Shown piece after piece: positions 1 to 11,496 of a stretch of DNA of 64,000 nucleotides. The notes under the pieces were generated by a model, which saw nothing but the letters and a program-made list of their open reading frames with translations, searched no databases and was not told where the DNA came from. The stretch is from NCBI GenBank assembly GCA_965649825.1, contig OZ287697.1, forward strand, positions 1,736,001 through 1,800,000. Direction: 5' to 3'. The DNA comes from Penicillus capitatus. Taxonomy: Eukaryota; Chlorophyta. Every line of letters begins with the position of its first letter. The stretch's first letter is position 1. A program made the translations under genes and the position numbers.

Positions 1-516
1 AAACTCAAGCAGCTGCGCGTGTACTCTCACTTCAACAACGCCGTTCTCCACAGTGCGACGAATTTTCTGTCGGTCCTCGAGCGCATGAGCCAGTTGACGC
101 ATCTGGACTTCGATCTGAAGGCGTGCTCCATCGCGTCTGTTCTTCAGGCGGTCACGCACCTGACGTCTCTGAAGCGTCTGTCGTGCACGCATGTCTACGG
201 CGTCGGCGCCCGGGGACCGCAACTCGCCCCTCCAGGATTCTCGGCGCTGACCCAGCTGACCCGTCTGTGCATGTCCCGGGCGCCGATGCGGCTGTCGCTT
301 CGGGGGTTGACGAATCTGGTGAACCTGGAGATCCGCAACGAAGCGGAGAACATCCGCAAGCTCGAGGACAGTCTGGAACAGATGACCCGTCTCCAGAAAC
401 TCCACCTCGGATTCAGCGAGAGCTGCGAGATGGTCCTCCCCAGAAGCGTCCTTGTTCGCCTCAAGGCTCTGAACGACCTGCACCTGAGGGACGCAGAAAT
501 CGACGAGGATCTGTGA
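1..516 (+). CDS. Leucine-rich-repeat protein, C-terminal fragment (5' cut by window edge)
   Basis: The frame is open from base 1 to a TGA at 514-516, so only the C-terminal ~171 residues are visible and the start lies to the left. The protein repeats the pattern LxxLxxLxL about every 24 residues (for example LERMSQLTHLDFDL, FSALTQLTRLCMS, LEQMTRLQKLHLGF), which is typical of leucine-rich repeats that form a curved protein-binding surface. It resembles the LRR part of the minus-strand gene at 3707-5618, so it is probably another member of that local family, here on the opposite strand. No transmembrane segment is seen in this part. Partners and function are unknown. The reading frame is clean and the repeat pattern is regular, which makes a functional gene more likely than a pseudogene. 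Confidence 0.75.
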   Translation, partial: KLKQLRVYSHFNNAVLHSATNFLSVLERMSQLTHLDFDLKACSIASVLQAVTHLTSLKRLSCTHVYGVGARGPQLAPPGFSALTQLTRLCMSRAPMRLSLRGLTNLVNLEIRNEAENIRKLEDSLEQMTRLQKLHLGFSESCEMVLPRSVLVRLKALNDLHLRDAEIDEDL

Positions 517-945
517 CGTGCGGAAGGTGCTTGCGTTGACGCCCGTGTTGCGACATGACGGCGGCGCGGGCGCGTGAACTCCAGCGAAGGCCATTGTTTT
601 GACTCTACGGACGACGACGATCTCCGAGATGTGTCGAGACGTTTTTTGAAAGAGCAGTCACTCCTTTACGCCTTTCGATGTCGGTTGCGATGTCCGCGCT
701 CTTCGAGTCCATGACGAGATCTCCTTGCGGAATCGCGAAATCGGCGATGCGTTTGGCCTGTTTCTATGTGCAAATTCGTCATCTTATGTCTTTACATCTT
801 AAGGCGTAACATGTTCGCCCCCTTGAGTATTAATCTGTGTGGCTGGCCAGGCAGGTTCAGTTCGACCCTTTGAGAGAGGCAGACATTTAATGGTCATTGT
901 TGCGGCCGGATTCCTTGCAACGTTTGAAGTGCATGGAAGGCTCGG
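517..945. other. Intergenic, no gene seen
   Basis: This stretch follows the LRR stop codon. I see no open frame with coding character, no splice-linked exons and no repeat. It presumably holds the 3' end of the LRR transcript. Confidence 0.5.
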
Positions 946-1159
946 GCCGAGAAGGACCGGAAGCAAGAGGGTGATTGGGGAAAGGAGGACAGGATAGGAT
1001 ACTGGGTTAGACGACAAGGCCGAGAAGGACCGGCAGCAAGAGGGTGATTGGGGAAAGGAGGACAGGATAGGATACTGGGTTAGACGACAAAGCCGAGAAG
1101 GACCGGCAGCAAGAGGCCGATTGGGGAAAGGAGGACAGGATACTGGGTTAGACGACAAG
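946..1159. repeat. Minisatellite, three units of 73/73/68 bp
   Basis: Units start at 946, 1019 and 1092 with GCCGAGAAGGACCGG and end with ACTGGGTTAGACGACAA. The third unit lacks 5 bp in the middle. Units are nearly identical, so the array is recent. A related GCCGA(A/G)AAGA start recurs at 1160 and 1242, where a different repeat follows. Confidence 0.9.
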
Positions 1160-1341
1160 GCCGAGAAGAAGACCATAAGTGCGGAGCATTCAACAAACAT
1201 ACCGATCATTGCAAACGAGCTGGACGCGCACGAGGACGACAGCCGAAGAAGACCATGAGCGCGGAGCATTCGATGGACAGGTCGATCATTGCAGAGCAGC
1301 TGGAAGCACGCGAAGACGACGGACCAGTATTAGATAGATAG
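1160..1341 (+). repeat. 82-bp degenerate duplication carrying a decayed coding-like sequence
   Basis: Two units start at 1160 and 1242. Both read in the same frame as (T)(I/M)SAEHS..., (I/R)(P/S)IIA(N/E)(E/Q)L(D/E)A and so on. In the second unit an ATG at 1255 opens a 28-codon frame closing at a TAG (1339-1341). The amino-acid changes between units are conservative (D/E, N/E), which hints that the ancestral unit was translated. No start codon survives in the first unit and there is no known domain. This may be the tail of a lost repeat protein. Confidence 0.4.
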
Positions 1342-3640
1342 CCCCTCTTAATCCATGAAGAGATATGTACTGGTTTAAGGACTTCCTCAAGGATCGAGAG
1401 ATAAACATGCAAAGCGCGGATGTTGAGCTCGTTGCGGGGATATGACAGCAGACAGAAAAAGGGAGGGACGCCAGCTCCTCGCCGAGGAAGCTAGAGCTCT
1501 TTAGCAACGCCATCGTTGTGGAGAACTTTACTCGGAAGCGGATGAGAAGGCTTATTCGTCGAGATGTTGGATAAAGATTACGAATTGGCTGTCTTTCAGC
1601 ACGGCGCGCCCTTGGAGGCGAAGCAAGGGTCGATGTGAAGATGAGGTTATTGAAAATTCTGATCCATTAAGAGCCGGATCCTCGCAAGGGCGTTGGCAAT
1701 TCGAGTTCTCGACGGCAGTTATAGACATTAGGTATCAGGTCGGCAACAATTGACGGCCGTTGCTTATTCGCTCGTGCATTGGCACAAGGGTGCTTGACGA
1801 TTCCTTACAGTTAAAGGTGAAGGATGGTAGAGCTTTAGATGGATGTCGCAAGATATCCCAACTGCACCAGATCAGTCACCCCGACATCTTGCATTGGAAG
1901 GTCCTTAGACTTGACGAGAAGTAACGTTAGCAAGGTGACCAGGACAGGGAACATTTGTTTGTGGAACCCGTGTCCGCACAAGCCACGCTGCTGCATTCGC
2001 AGACATTTATTACGAAGAGCGGATGGTTCTGCGAAGAAACGACTCGTGGCGTTTGAACGTTGCCTGCGCTCCCCGGAAGATGAAATGTATACAGCAGCGT
2101 AGCGACAGTCTGCGTACAGCGCAAGCGAGGTTGTAGGCTAGAGAAGCACGATTGGAAGATACAAACCAAGGAAGACGTGACAGGATGTTTCTACGGATCC
2201 GACACTTAGGACTGAGAGACAATATACGATGCGCGAGCTAAAGACGGAGACAGTTGCGCGACGGCTTTGCACAGGCGACGTAGGAAGCGATGGCGCTCCG
2301 TCCAACTGTCCAAGCGACGAGCTCTCGCTCTGTCACAGTCTCGAGTGCTCGGTCACGGTGGGCCTAGCAGAACGCCTTCTGCAGAAGCAGAGTGGAGAGT
2401 AGACAACGCGTGGCACATGTAGTGCGTCTGTCACTTGTGGCGACGAAGGACGCGAACATCGCAGACTGCGTTGGATAGCTCAGCGTACTCGGGCGTGGAG
2501 GGATTCTTTCCGCCGCCGCAGCCGAAGACCGTAGCAACAAGACGCGAAGAAACTTGAAACGCCTTCGATTGTTCGTCGCTGCATCGATCGAAATCGCGTC
2601 GACCAGACGACTGACTGCCCAAGAGACAAAACCCGAGCACCATAACGAAGCGTTCGGCGAAGGCTGAGGGAAGAAGCGCACGAAGGGCGAAGTCGTCTCG
2701 GTGTCGGTCGAAGAAGGCCCATCTTGAAGAACCGCGTCTTCTACCAGCGGACGGAGGTGTCCGAAGATAGCAAAGGATTCAGAGGGAGAACGAGGGATGG
2801 CGGAAGTCGCCTGCGAAGTCCGAGGTGGCTGCCACGTGGAACTCGAACCGTCGTATTCGCGCTCAGCAGAAACGCGGCATCCGGAGGACGTCGGCGTGTC
2901 CAAGAACGAAGTTGAAGGTGCGCAGAACACTGTCCGACGTTGCTGACGTGTAGCATAGTCGATTGCTCATTGAATGCGCAATGCAGTTGAAGTGAGGACA
3001 TGTATCGGTGCGCATCTTCGTTCGGCCGACATCTCACAATTTTGCAAGACATTGAGCACCTTTGTTCAGAGCATCAACACAGAGTAGTCGACTGTTGTCG
3101 AGCACACCGCTTCTTGGCTCTTGAGATGGTACACCCCAGGCATTCTGTGATCTGCGTCAGCAGCGGAGACGCGTGCGTGACGGTATTCGATGTCGCGGAC
3201 TCAATCGCGAGCATCTCCCTGTTCATTCCAGCTTCCGTCTCGCTTCGGTGAATGCACGCTGCTCTGGACAACGGCCATCATTCGCTGCGGCGAACAGAAC
3301 ATTCCATCTCGCAGTTAAACAGATGCCTGCGTTCTCTTTGTCTCGTGCGAAAGACAAAGTGCTTGGTGTTCTTAGCAGGGGGGCATTTCCCTCATCACTC
3401 GCGCCCTGCTGGACGATTGAATGCAGCAAGTATGTTGTCCGAGAGGCATGATGTGACGTCCCTGAGCTAAAGCGGTATCGCAGAATGAAATAGTCGAAGA
3501 ACAGAAAGGAACGCGCGTTGCTCAGTCAGGCCAATCAGTCTTTAACGCAGTCTTAATCGACTGTCGAACAGGACACAACATCTGGATACGGTTGTCCAGT
3601 ACTTGATACTCGAGAGACTGCAAAGCTCTCCAAATGTGTA
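1342..3640. other. No convincing gene; scattered short coding-like fragments
   Basis: Between 1420 and 1760 there are short frame pieces in different phases (for example one ending ...VIDIRYQVGNN before a TGA near 1757) that look like a decayed gene, but I cannot join them by plausible introns. A 188-codon Ser/Thr-rich frame on the minus strand (2364-2930) has no domain or repeat I recognise and may be chance. From about 3640 the sequence becomes similar to 22540-22570 and 43020-43060, which marks the left edge of module 1. Confidence 0.35.
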
Positions 3641-3706
3641 GATTCATTCATTGATAGAGACCAAGAAAGGAACAGCGTCATGATGGTCTCTCTTCTTGAA
3701 ACGAAC

Positions 3707-5618
3707 TTATCGCATTGCTTCGTAGGTTCGCAGACACGGAAATCTGCTAAACAACACTCGTTCTTCTCCGTCTGGCAGCGTCGGCGATCCAATCGTCAGA
3801 TGTCTGAGTCGAGGAAATGTCCCGTACCCGAAGAGGCCGAGGATATCGAAGTCTGGTCTGATGTCTGGGCCGCAACGAAGTCTGAGTTCCTGGAGCTGCG
3901 TCAGCAGGACGAACTGCATTCGGAAATCGTTCGGTTTGTTTCGTTTCGACATGCTCCAGAAAAAGAGGCTTGTCAGCTCGGGCAACGTCGCGAGGGTTTG
4001 GCAGAGTCGACGATCCACCTCGGTTTCCGTCACCAGCGTCAGCCGTCTCAGATTCTTCAAGCGACTGAGAACACAGTTCGGAGGAATGCGCAGGTCTTGT
4101 TCCATAAACTGCAACTCTGTCAGTTTGGTCATCTGCACGAGCCTCTTGTTCAGATCCTCGAACGGCTGTGGCAGACGTCTGAGGGAAAGATACACCAGTT
4201 CGTCGAGAGTACTGATGCCTCCTCTGATCGATACTCCAGCGAGAGCCAGCGAAGTCAGGCGCGTCAAGTGCGAGACGCAAACAGAAGCAGTCCTGAACTC
4301 AAAGAATGGGGTAATGATCAGACAAAGCGCTTGCAGGTTTGTTAGGGAACGAAAGGACTTGTCGCCGATTCTCAGTTCGCTGCCGCGGCCACTAATCTCT
4401 AGACCGAGATCTTGCAAACTGACGATGAATTCGACGACAGAAGTGATGCGACGAACAGACTCTTGCGACTGCATCCTAGGCACCGACAGCCTGAGCACCT
4501 CCAGGTGACCGAAGCGCTGCAGCGGCGCCCACGTTGTCTCGGGAAGAAAGAACTGCTTCAGATGCAGACTCAGAGACCGGACAGTGCCAGCGTAGCGGGA
4601 AGCATCCTGAAGACAGAAGAGCGGTCAGCGAAAGTGGAGCTGGCTGCGAAGGGCAGCTCACGTCGATCACTGATGCGCATCGCAGACCAGAGTCGTTAAC
4701 TGTCAGCTTGGTCAGCATCGTCGAAGGAAACATGATCTGATTGCTTCCGTTTCTCAGCAAGGAGCCAGAAAGACTGACTTCGCAGAGGCCATCGAGCTCC
4801 GTCAGCGGGGTCCATGACGACGACTCGACGTCCGATCTCAGAGTGACATCAAGTCTCTTCAGTCCTGTCAGGGACAACAGCACACTGCGGAAGCCCTCGT
4901 ACGATTCAACAGTCCCCAGATGCACACCGAGAGAATGCAGCCGAGAGTACGTTTCTGAATGAAAGAGCTGAAGATCGCCGTCTGTCCCGTCGCCGAAGTA
5001 GTCCAGTCGCTCCAGCCGCTTCATTGAGGTCAGACCGGCGAGCCGCCGGGCAACGTCGAGATCTTCGGACGGAAAACTGGTTGAACAAGAGAGCTCGACG
5101 GCGTTTGGAAAAGCGGTCAGCACGTCAGACACGTGTTCAGGCGGCACCTGTTGAAGCTTGACGGGCAGAGACTTGCAAACTGCGTCCCATTGTCGACACA
5201 CGCGACGGTACTCTTGAAGACCGTCGTCGAGAAGACAGCCGAGTACTTTATGAAGGAACCAATCCTCTTCGAACAGGAGGCCAATGCAGTTCAGGTGACT
5301 GGACTGCGGTCGCCTTTCGCCGGAAACATCACGTTTTGCCATGAGGTGTGTCGCCGGCTTGGTAGATTGTCTGAGACGTGGTTGTCGTTGCTTTAATGTC
5401 GGTGGGCTGTTCGACGGCGCCTCTTGCATGCGAACGCGCCGTTGCGCGCCAAAAGGTGGTGCGAAAACGGAGGTCGCCGAATGATGCCGTCGCGTCATCG
5501 ACGTCTGCGCCTCGAGTGCTGACTCATCTGTCATGACAGGAGACTGACCCGACAGAAGCATGTCTTGACATCGGTCTTTGCGACACAGGACGATGGCTGC
5601 CACACAAGCACATTCCAA
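3707..5618 (-). CDS. F-box-like leucine-rich-repeat protein, two exons
   Basis: Exon 1 is 5618-4662 and exon 2 is 4606-3707, joined by a 55-nt GT-AG intron (4661-4607) with donor GAC|GTGAGC and acceptor TCTTCAG|GATGC. The joined frame gives 618 residues. After a basic, low-complexity N-terminus, residues ~115-160 resemble an F-box (LHKVLGCLLDDGLQEYRRVC, then RQWDAVCKSLP). The rest is LRRs such as LAGLTSMKRLERLDYF, LLSLTGLKRLDVTL and LTNLQALCLIITPFF. By family knowledge this is a candidate substrate-recognition subunit of an SCF-type ubiquitin ligase; that role is inferred and the F-box is weak. Internal ATGs (for example before AKRDVSGE) could also be the start. It is the only intact copy of the three minus-strand LRR genes here and diverges from the receptor gene starting at 6484. 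Confidence 0.8.
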
Positions 5619-6483
5619 CTGCAGACCTGGTTATTCTCATAGCCAAGCTCGTCGAGTGAACCGGACCGATTCATTGGATCGCTGTGTAGGTTGCACGAAG
5701 ACTCACTTCACGCGTTCAGTACGTCCAAAGATGACGAGATTTGTACGAGCAGCGACAGGAGCGTCTCGTGCTTTAGACGAATTCGCTCTTAAGCGGAAGT
5801 GTGCGAACAGGACGAGATAGTGCGCGGAGTGTACCCAGAACATGAGGTCAGAAAACGCCTTGTCGCATGAGTCTCCGCCAACTTTCCAAATAGAAATGTT
5901 CGAACTGGATGTTCGTCTGTGGTACTGGACATCTTCTAAACGTTCGTTCATGAGAGGTACGAAGAACTCGATTCCGAATCGACGCTTTGAGCTACAGAGT
6001 AAGATGGTGCCTCTAGCCGTTTGTGCGTTGTCGAGACAGAAAGGTTACCATCAGGTTGACAGGAAGAAGTCGAAACGCTTTCGAACTGCCATCGCCCGCT
6101 CCGCGAATCTGCAACGGTCGAGGCGACCATTCTCGTAAGCGATGGTCGACAAACGTCCAGTGTGTACCTGCCCGCTGTCGACTCTAAACAGCTGTATGTT
6201 CAAGATAGGCTTCGTTTGTCTACCTCGTCTGCACAGCTCCCGTTTATCCGAGTAACACTTCAGTGCGAGAACAGACGGTGGATGTGATCACAGCGCGCTG
6301 AACAGCGTGTGGATAAAGATGCAATGCTAGACACGTTTGATAGCAGACACGTCATGTGTAGTTGCGGTTGCGCCAACGCTAATAACCTCAGTCGTATCAA
6401 AAGGAATCTGCTCTGTATGAAAGCCCGTTTTTTGTATCGACTGAGCACATTTCAAGAGTCGCAGCAACTCTATTGCAATCAAC
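5619..6483. promoter_or_regulatory. Divergent intergenic region between LRR and receptor genes
   Basis: These 865 bp separate the start codons of the minus-strand LRR gene and the plus-strand receptor gene, so they must carry both promoters. No convincing gene is seen. The position matching the TATA box of modules 2 and 3 reads TGTATGAAAGCCC near 6413, a degenerate match. The same divergent arrangement recurs in modules 2 and 3. Confidence 0.5.
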
Positions 6484-9400
6484 ATGCCAGCGAAGACCGA
6501 GCAAGTTTTTTCCCTCCTTTCGCTTGTGAGCGTTATCTCCGGCGTTGTCGCCGGAAGCGCGTTAACGGACCTAAGGTTAACGCCCACAAGTCATGCAATG
6601 ACAACAGCGCCTGCTGGTAAGAGCATGGCGTTACTACTGCTGTCGGCAGCACAGTGTTTCGTTTTGGATTGCAGAAGTGGACGACAAGCCTGCCATGCCC
6701 GTTCCAATCACCAAATCTGCATCATTCAAGACAGCCCTGTCGCTTCCAGTACGTCTACCTTTCGACATAAGCAGTGCGGAGAGGGTCCTCTTTCGACGCC
6801 CAGGGAAGAAGCGATGTGCGCACCCTTCGCCAAGTGAACCTAGACGCTGAGGCGACAGCAGGTTCGTCCCATTCGCAGCCACGTCACGTCATGTCAATGA
6901 CTGTGTTGTCGTGTTTTGGACAGGGGCCTCCTGTCGTCTTTCAACGGCGCAGCGTCGCCGTTATCTGAATGCTGCCACGCGAGAGTGGCTGCTCAACTCG
7001 GCAGTACTCGAAGAGATAGAGAACGACCTTCAGCTCGTCGTTAACTGTTCTCGACCGGGAGACGTGCTGCTGCTCGACACTTCAAAAACTATCCGTCCAC
7101 CCTCTCGCACTGTCATCCCATGGCCACTGACGATACACGGCTACGTCCCGGGAGGAGAGCAGGACAACGTGGAAATTTCAGCCTCTGAAAAGCGAACCAT
7201 CCTCACCTGTCCGCAGATGAACGAAGGACTGTTTTCTCTACGGTAAGTGCATACTCCACCTGTCCTAACGATGTAACACGTGTCTGTTTTCAGGACCACT
7301 GATGTCACTCTAACAGACCTTGTCGTCAAAGGATGCGCGTTTGACGTTTCCGGAGAGTTGGATTCCATCATCGGCATCGAGGCGTGTGACTCTGAACTCG
7401 CTAGCGGAACCATCCGTCTGCATCACATCGGATTCAGAGAGAATCGTTTCTTTGGCGGAGCAGTCGCCATCCAGGCAAACGCAACAACCTGTTCAAGACT
7501 TGAGATCGAAGACTTCGATTTCCACGCGAACGCCTGCATTGGAGTCTGCGGTCTTGTTCTGGCAAAAGAGAACAGGATTCAGAATCTTTCTATGGAACAG
7601 AATCGACTGACATCATCTTTGCATTCCAGATCGGTGCTCGTTTTTGCTCCTCCTAAGTCCTCGACAGCTGCTGACGGGATCAGGGCTTTCGAGAACAGCT
7701 GTCCGATCTTTCAGATAGAAGGCGGTTCCTTCAATCTGTCAAACAGCATCTTCACGAAGAATTCTTTAACTGGTGTGGAAGACGATTCAATCAGTCCCTG
7801 TATCCAGCTCAGCGATGCATCTGTTTCGATCCAAGATAGCAGTTTTGAAAAGAACGAAGCAAGTTTTGGTGTGGCGATCAATGCACAAGGGTCAAACATT
7901 ACTCTTAAGGATTGCATGTTTCGGGACAGCGTCGCTGGGATGAATGGGACCATCTATCTACGGAATCAAAGTTCCTTGACGATCAACTCCTGTCGTTTTT
8001 TGTCAAACAGAGCTGATGGACATGGAGGAGGAATCTATTCGAATTACTCAACCATTACTGCATGGGAAATGACTGCTGATGGAAACTGTGCTGTATCTGG
8101 AGGTGGCAGTATATCGATTACTTCAACATCCAATCTCACCGTGCATAACTCAGTATTCAAGAATGGTACCAGTCTTAGAGGAGGGGCAGTGGAACAGAGT
8201 GAGAACTCTGTGGGAAGATTCGTCGATGTGACCTTCGTTAACAATTCGGTCAATGAGGCAGGAGGATCCGTCTCTGCGAATAACGCAACTGTGGCTATTT
8301 ACAACTCAAGATTCAGGGAGGGTGGTGTCACTCCAGGCTTTCGCATTGTGGCAGGTGGCTTTCTCTCCGCTACTCATAACAGCTCGGTTTTCGTAAAAAA
8401 TACATCAATGATACATGGATCTGCAAAAGTGGGTGGTGCAATCGGTTTGACGGAGTCCATTTTCGCAGCAAAGGACTTAAATGCGTCAAGTTGCGTAGCA
8501 AGTAATACTGGTGGAGCAGTGAACGCAATGAATTCTGAATTTCTCTGCACAAACTGTTTGTTTGCTGAGAACATTGCCAACGGATTTGAAGGTCGTGGGG
8601 GTGGCGCCATCTCAGTCGATAGACAATGGCGTCACAAATCTATCATTCAACTAAGAAAGAGCAAAATTCTGAAGAATAATGGGCCATTCGGAGGTGAATC
8701 TACTGAAATCGTGGATTGGGATTAATTGCAGTCGTTTGCTTTGCAGGGGGGCTTTATTTAGGCGAGCCATACTTTCCACGCTGCTTAGAGAACGGATACG
8801 AGTGCAACGCTGCAGCGATTATTGACACCCAGTTTGAGGAAAACAGGGCCACCTTCGCTGGAGGAGCAATTTTTACGGAACACATGGAGATCATCAGATT
8901 CCAGTGCAATTCGTCGTCCAAGAATGGCAATCTGACGTTCACTGAAAAGACAGATTGGAGCTTTTTGCATCCTATTACTTCCGAAGAGCTCCTCTGTCCT
9001 GCATGGAGAAACAATTCCGCCAGTTTTGCTGGGTATGGGCACATTGTCGGTTCATATGCCACGATGGCAAAGATGACTGTCGAGTACAAGGGAGAAAAGA
9101 CAGAAGTCTTGACTGGGGGAGGATTCGAAGTTCAAGACTATGTCGGTGGCAACCAGCTGCCAACGCTGTCAGTGGAATTAATAGATGCACTGAAGCAAGG
9201 TCCGGCTACCATCGACTCCTTTAATGAGAGAATCAGCGCTACATTGTCGACATCAGAAGGGTTTCGAGTCGGTGATGTTTCTATGCTTGTGGCACAACGA
9301 GTTGCCAAGTTTCCTCTTCTAATCGGTTTTGGATTACCGGGCGTCTACAACATCACGATCACATTTTCGGATCAAGACAGCACTCTCGATGGCGCCTTTT

Positions 9401-11496
9401 ACTTCAATGAATTCATTGATCCATTTATCATCACCGTCCATGTGCGAAACTGCACTATTGGTGAAATGCCTGTCGGTGAGACGAAGATCTGCAGCAACTG
9501 CAGCACTTCTACCTACAACTTCGATCCTGAAGAAGAAGAGTGTCAGCCCTGTCCCGAGAATGGCAACTGCACGACAAGAGTGATCATTCCAAAGGCTGGG
9601 TACTGGCATGCGTCACCCTGCTCAGTCAACATTACGAGGTGCCTGACATCTTATGCATGCAAATTTGACAACCGCGTTGAGATATTGACAAACCTGACAA
9701 GAGACATGAAGAACTGCAGCATCAACGCTACCACGATTGAAGAGTATCAGAAAGAACAGTGTGCCGAGGCAAGTGATTGGTCACGACAAATCCGATCTTC
9801 TGAGTCTTTGTGTTCTGGGATTCAGGGTCACACTGGTCCTCTCTGTGGAGCATGCGACGCCTCTTATGGATCCTCCGTGTCTTCTGAATGCGAAGAATGC
9901 CCAACGGCATTTGGGAACATCGTGATCGTCAGCGTTTCAGCGTTGATCCTTCTTGGGTTGGCCGGCATTACTATTAGAGGAACACTGAATACCTTCAGCA
10001 GCAGACGGGCGATGCTTAGCGGCCATAGAAGAATTCCCCGCAGCATTCAGCTCAGAGATCTTTCGCTTCCATCTGAGGAAGAAGTCTCTGAAATACAGGC
10101 GTCTCAGGAGGATTCAGCCATGCTCCAAGATACAGATGGACTACAGAAAAGTGTGTCCGTCGCCGAAGTGACTCTGGGACAGTGGAAAGCGGTCGAGATG
10201 TTCAAAGTATAAAGTTCTCTATTTTTTGCGGAAGTGACAATTTTTGTTGCAGATAATGTTGAACTACATTCAGATGACAGTATTGATCGCATCACTGGAT
10301 GTCGGATGGGCTGTCCCTATTCTTGTCATGGCAAAGATTACAGGTACACAGCTGCGAAAGCTGTTGATCTGTGTCTAACCCTCATCGTTGTGTGCTGTGC
10401 AGAGTTCCTTGGAGGACTCGCAGTGGATAGCATCCGACGTTCTGTGGTTTGTTTTGGCGGAGAGAACCAGTCACTGCATCCAACCGCATGGGCCTTTATC
10501 GTGAGTGTCTGTCTTGTTCCTGCATCTGTGTTCCTGCTGCTTGTGGTGTTCTGGATCACAATTGCACTCTTTCATCAAATCCGTCGTCCGATCCGCTACG
10601 TCATGCAAAGATCTCTGCTGTCTCTAATGGTTCTCTGGTATGTCACTTCCGTCCCAGTGATTAAGACGACTCTGAGCACAGTCCTTTGTGTCGACGCCTA
10701 CAATGTTCTGGATGCGACGCCGGAGAAAGATGGCGAGAACAGCGACGTAACGAAAGGAGAGATGGTCAGCTACTGGGCAGTTGACACAAGTCTGAAGTGC
10801 TTCGAAGAGGATCACCGGAGGCTGGTGGTTCTGATCATCTCGTTCGTCAGCCTTGTCTACGGCGGGCTGCTGATCGCCTTCATCGCCGTCCTTGGGTCCT
10901 CGGGAGAGCAGCTGAAAGACACAGACAGTTGGATCTACCAGACAATGGGATTCCTGTATCGGAGCTACGGACACGGCCGTCGTCGCTACTGGGAGGTTGC
11001 TATAGTGGCACGGAAGGCTGGGGTAGCCTTTCTGGTGTTTTGCAGTCATCGCTTCGACAGCTCGCTGCCCATCGTCGGAGCTGCCGTCTTCCTGACGCTT
11101 GTCGTGAGTGTGCAGATTGTGGCGCTACCTTACAGGGACAGTTTCGACGAGCTAAACAAGATCGACATATTCTCTCTTTTCGTGTCGCTTTTAACGACAC
11201 TTCTTGCAGCCATGATGAGGAGTGAGAGTCTTGCCATTGATGCTGGTCGCCTAGCTATTTCAATCCTGTGTGTTATTGTTAACATCACGACTCTCATCGT
11301 TTTTATTTCTTTTCTGTTCGGTTACTTTATTGCCTACGTTAGACTCTCCCTGAGAGAGAACGGAACGACAGTGGATTCCAATGCCAGTAGGCTCCATATC
11401 CTGAAGATCTGGTTGTTCTCTAACATTCAGAGTCTGGCTGTTTTCCTTGGCGTTTCCAAATCCGATGACAATTCGAGTATCTGTTCTGGCATATGA
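6484..11496 (+). CDS. Secreted/surface beta-helix protein with Cys-rich region and multi-pass membrane domain (module 1), 8 exons
   Basis: Exons: 6484-6616, 6675-6833, 6924-7242, 7294-8693, 8747-9768, 9826-10206, 10253-10343 and 10403-11496. The total is 4599 nt, 1532 residues, in frame throughout. The start is chosen for its signal-peptide-like N-terminus (MPAKTEQVFSLLSLVSVISG). Exons 4-5 encode PbH1/Pmp-like repeats (GGGIY, GGGS, GGAVEQSEN, GGAIF with NSxF) expected to fold as a right-handed beta-helix. A Cys-rich block follows (CSNCSTSTYNF, CQPCPENGNC, GHTGPLCGAC). The C-terminal ~450 residues hold about nine hydrophobic segments with two conserved cytosolic-looking stretches (LGQWKAVEMFK, YRSYGHGRRRYWEVAIVARK). 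This layout suggests a cell-surface receptor or adhesin; the ligand is unknown. The intron after exon 5 is GC-AG. The second intron (6834-6923, 90 nt) is the least certain. Paralogs lie at 16426, 25032 and 45763. Confidence 0.85.
9769..9825 (+). other. GC-AG intron in module-1 receptor gene
   Basis: The exon ends ...CAE (GAG) and the intron begins GCAAGTGATT and ends GGGATTCAG; the next exon starts GHTGPLCGAC. The 57-nt intron has no in-frame stop, so it can be mistaken for coding. The homologous introns at 28628-28681 and 49362-49415 also begin GC (GCGAGT) but contain an in-frame TGA, and the paralog at 20555-20610 uses GT (GTGCGT), which fixes the boundary. Confidence 0.85.

Noticed and set aside
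2364-2930. 188-codon minus-strand Ser/Thr-rich frame
   Set aside because: No domain, repeat, signal peptide or homolog in the other modules; length alone is not enough in DNA of about 50% GC.
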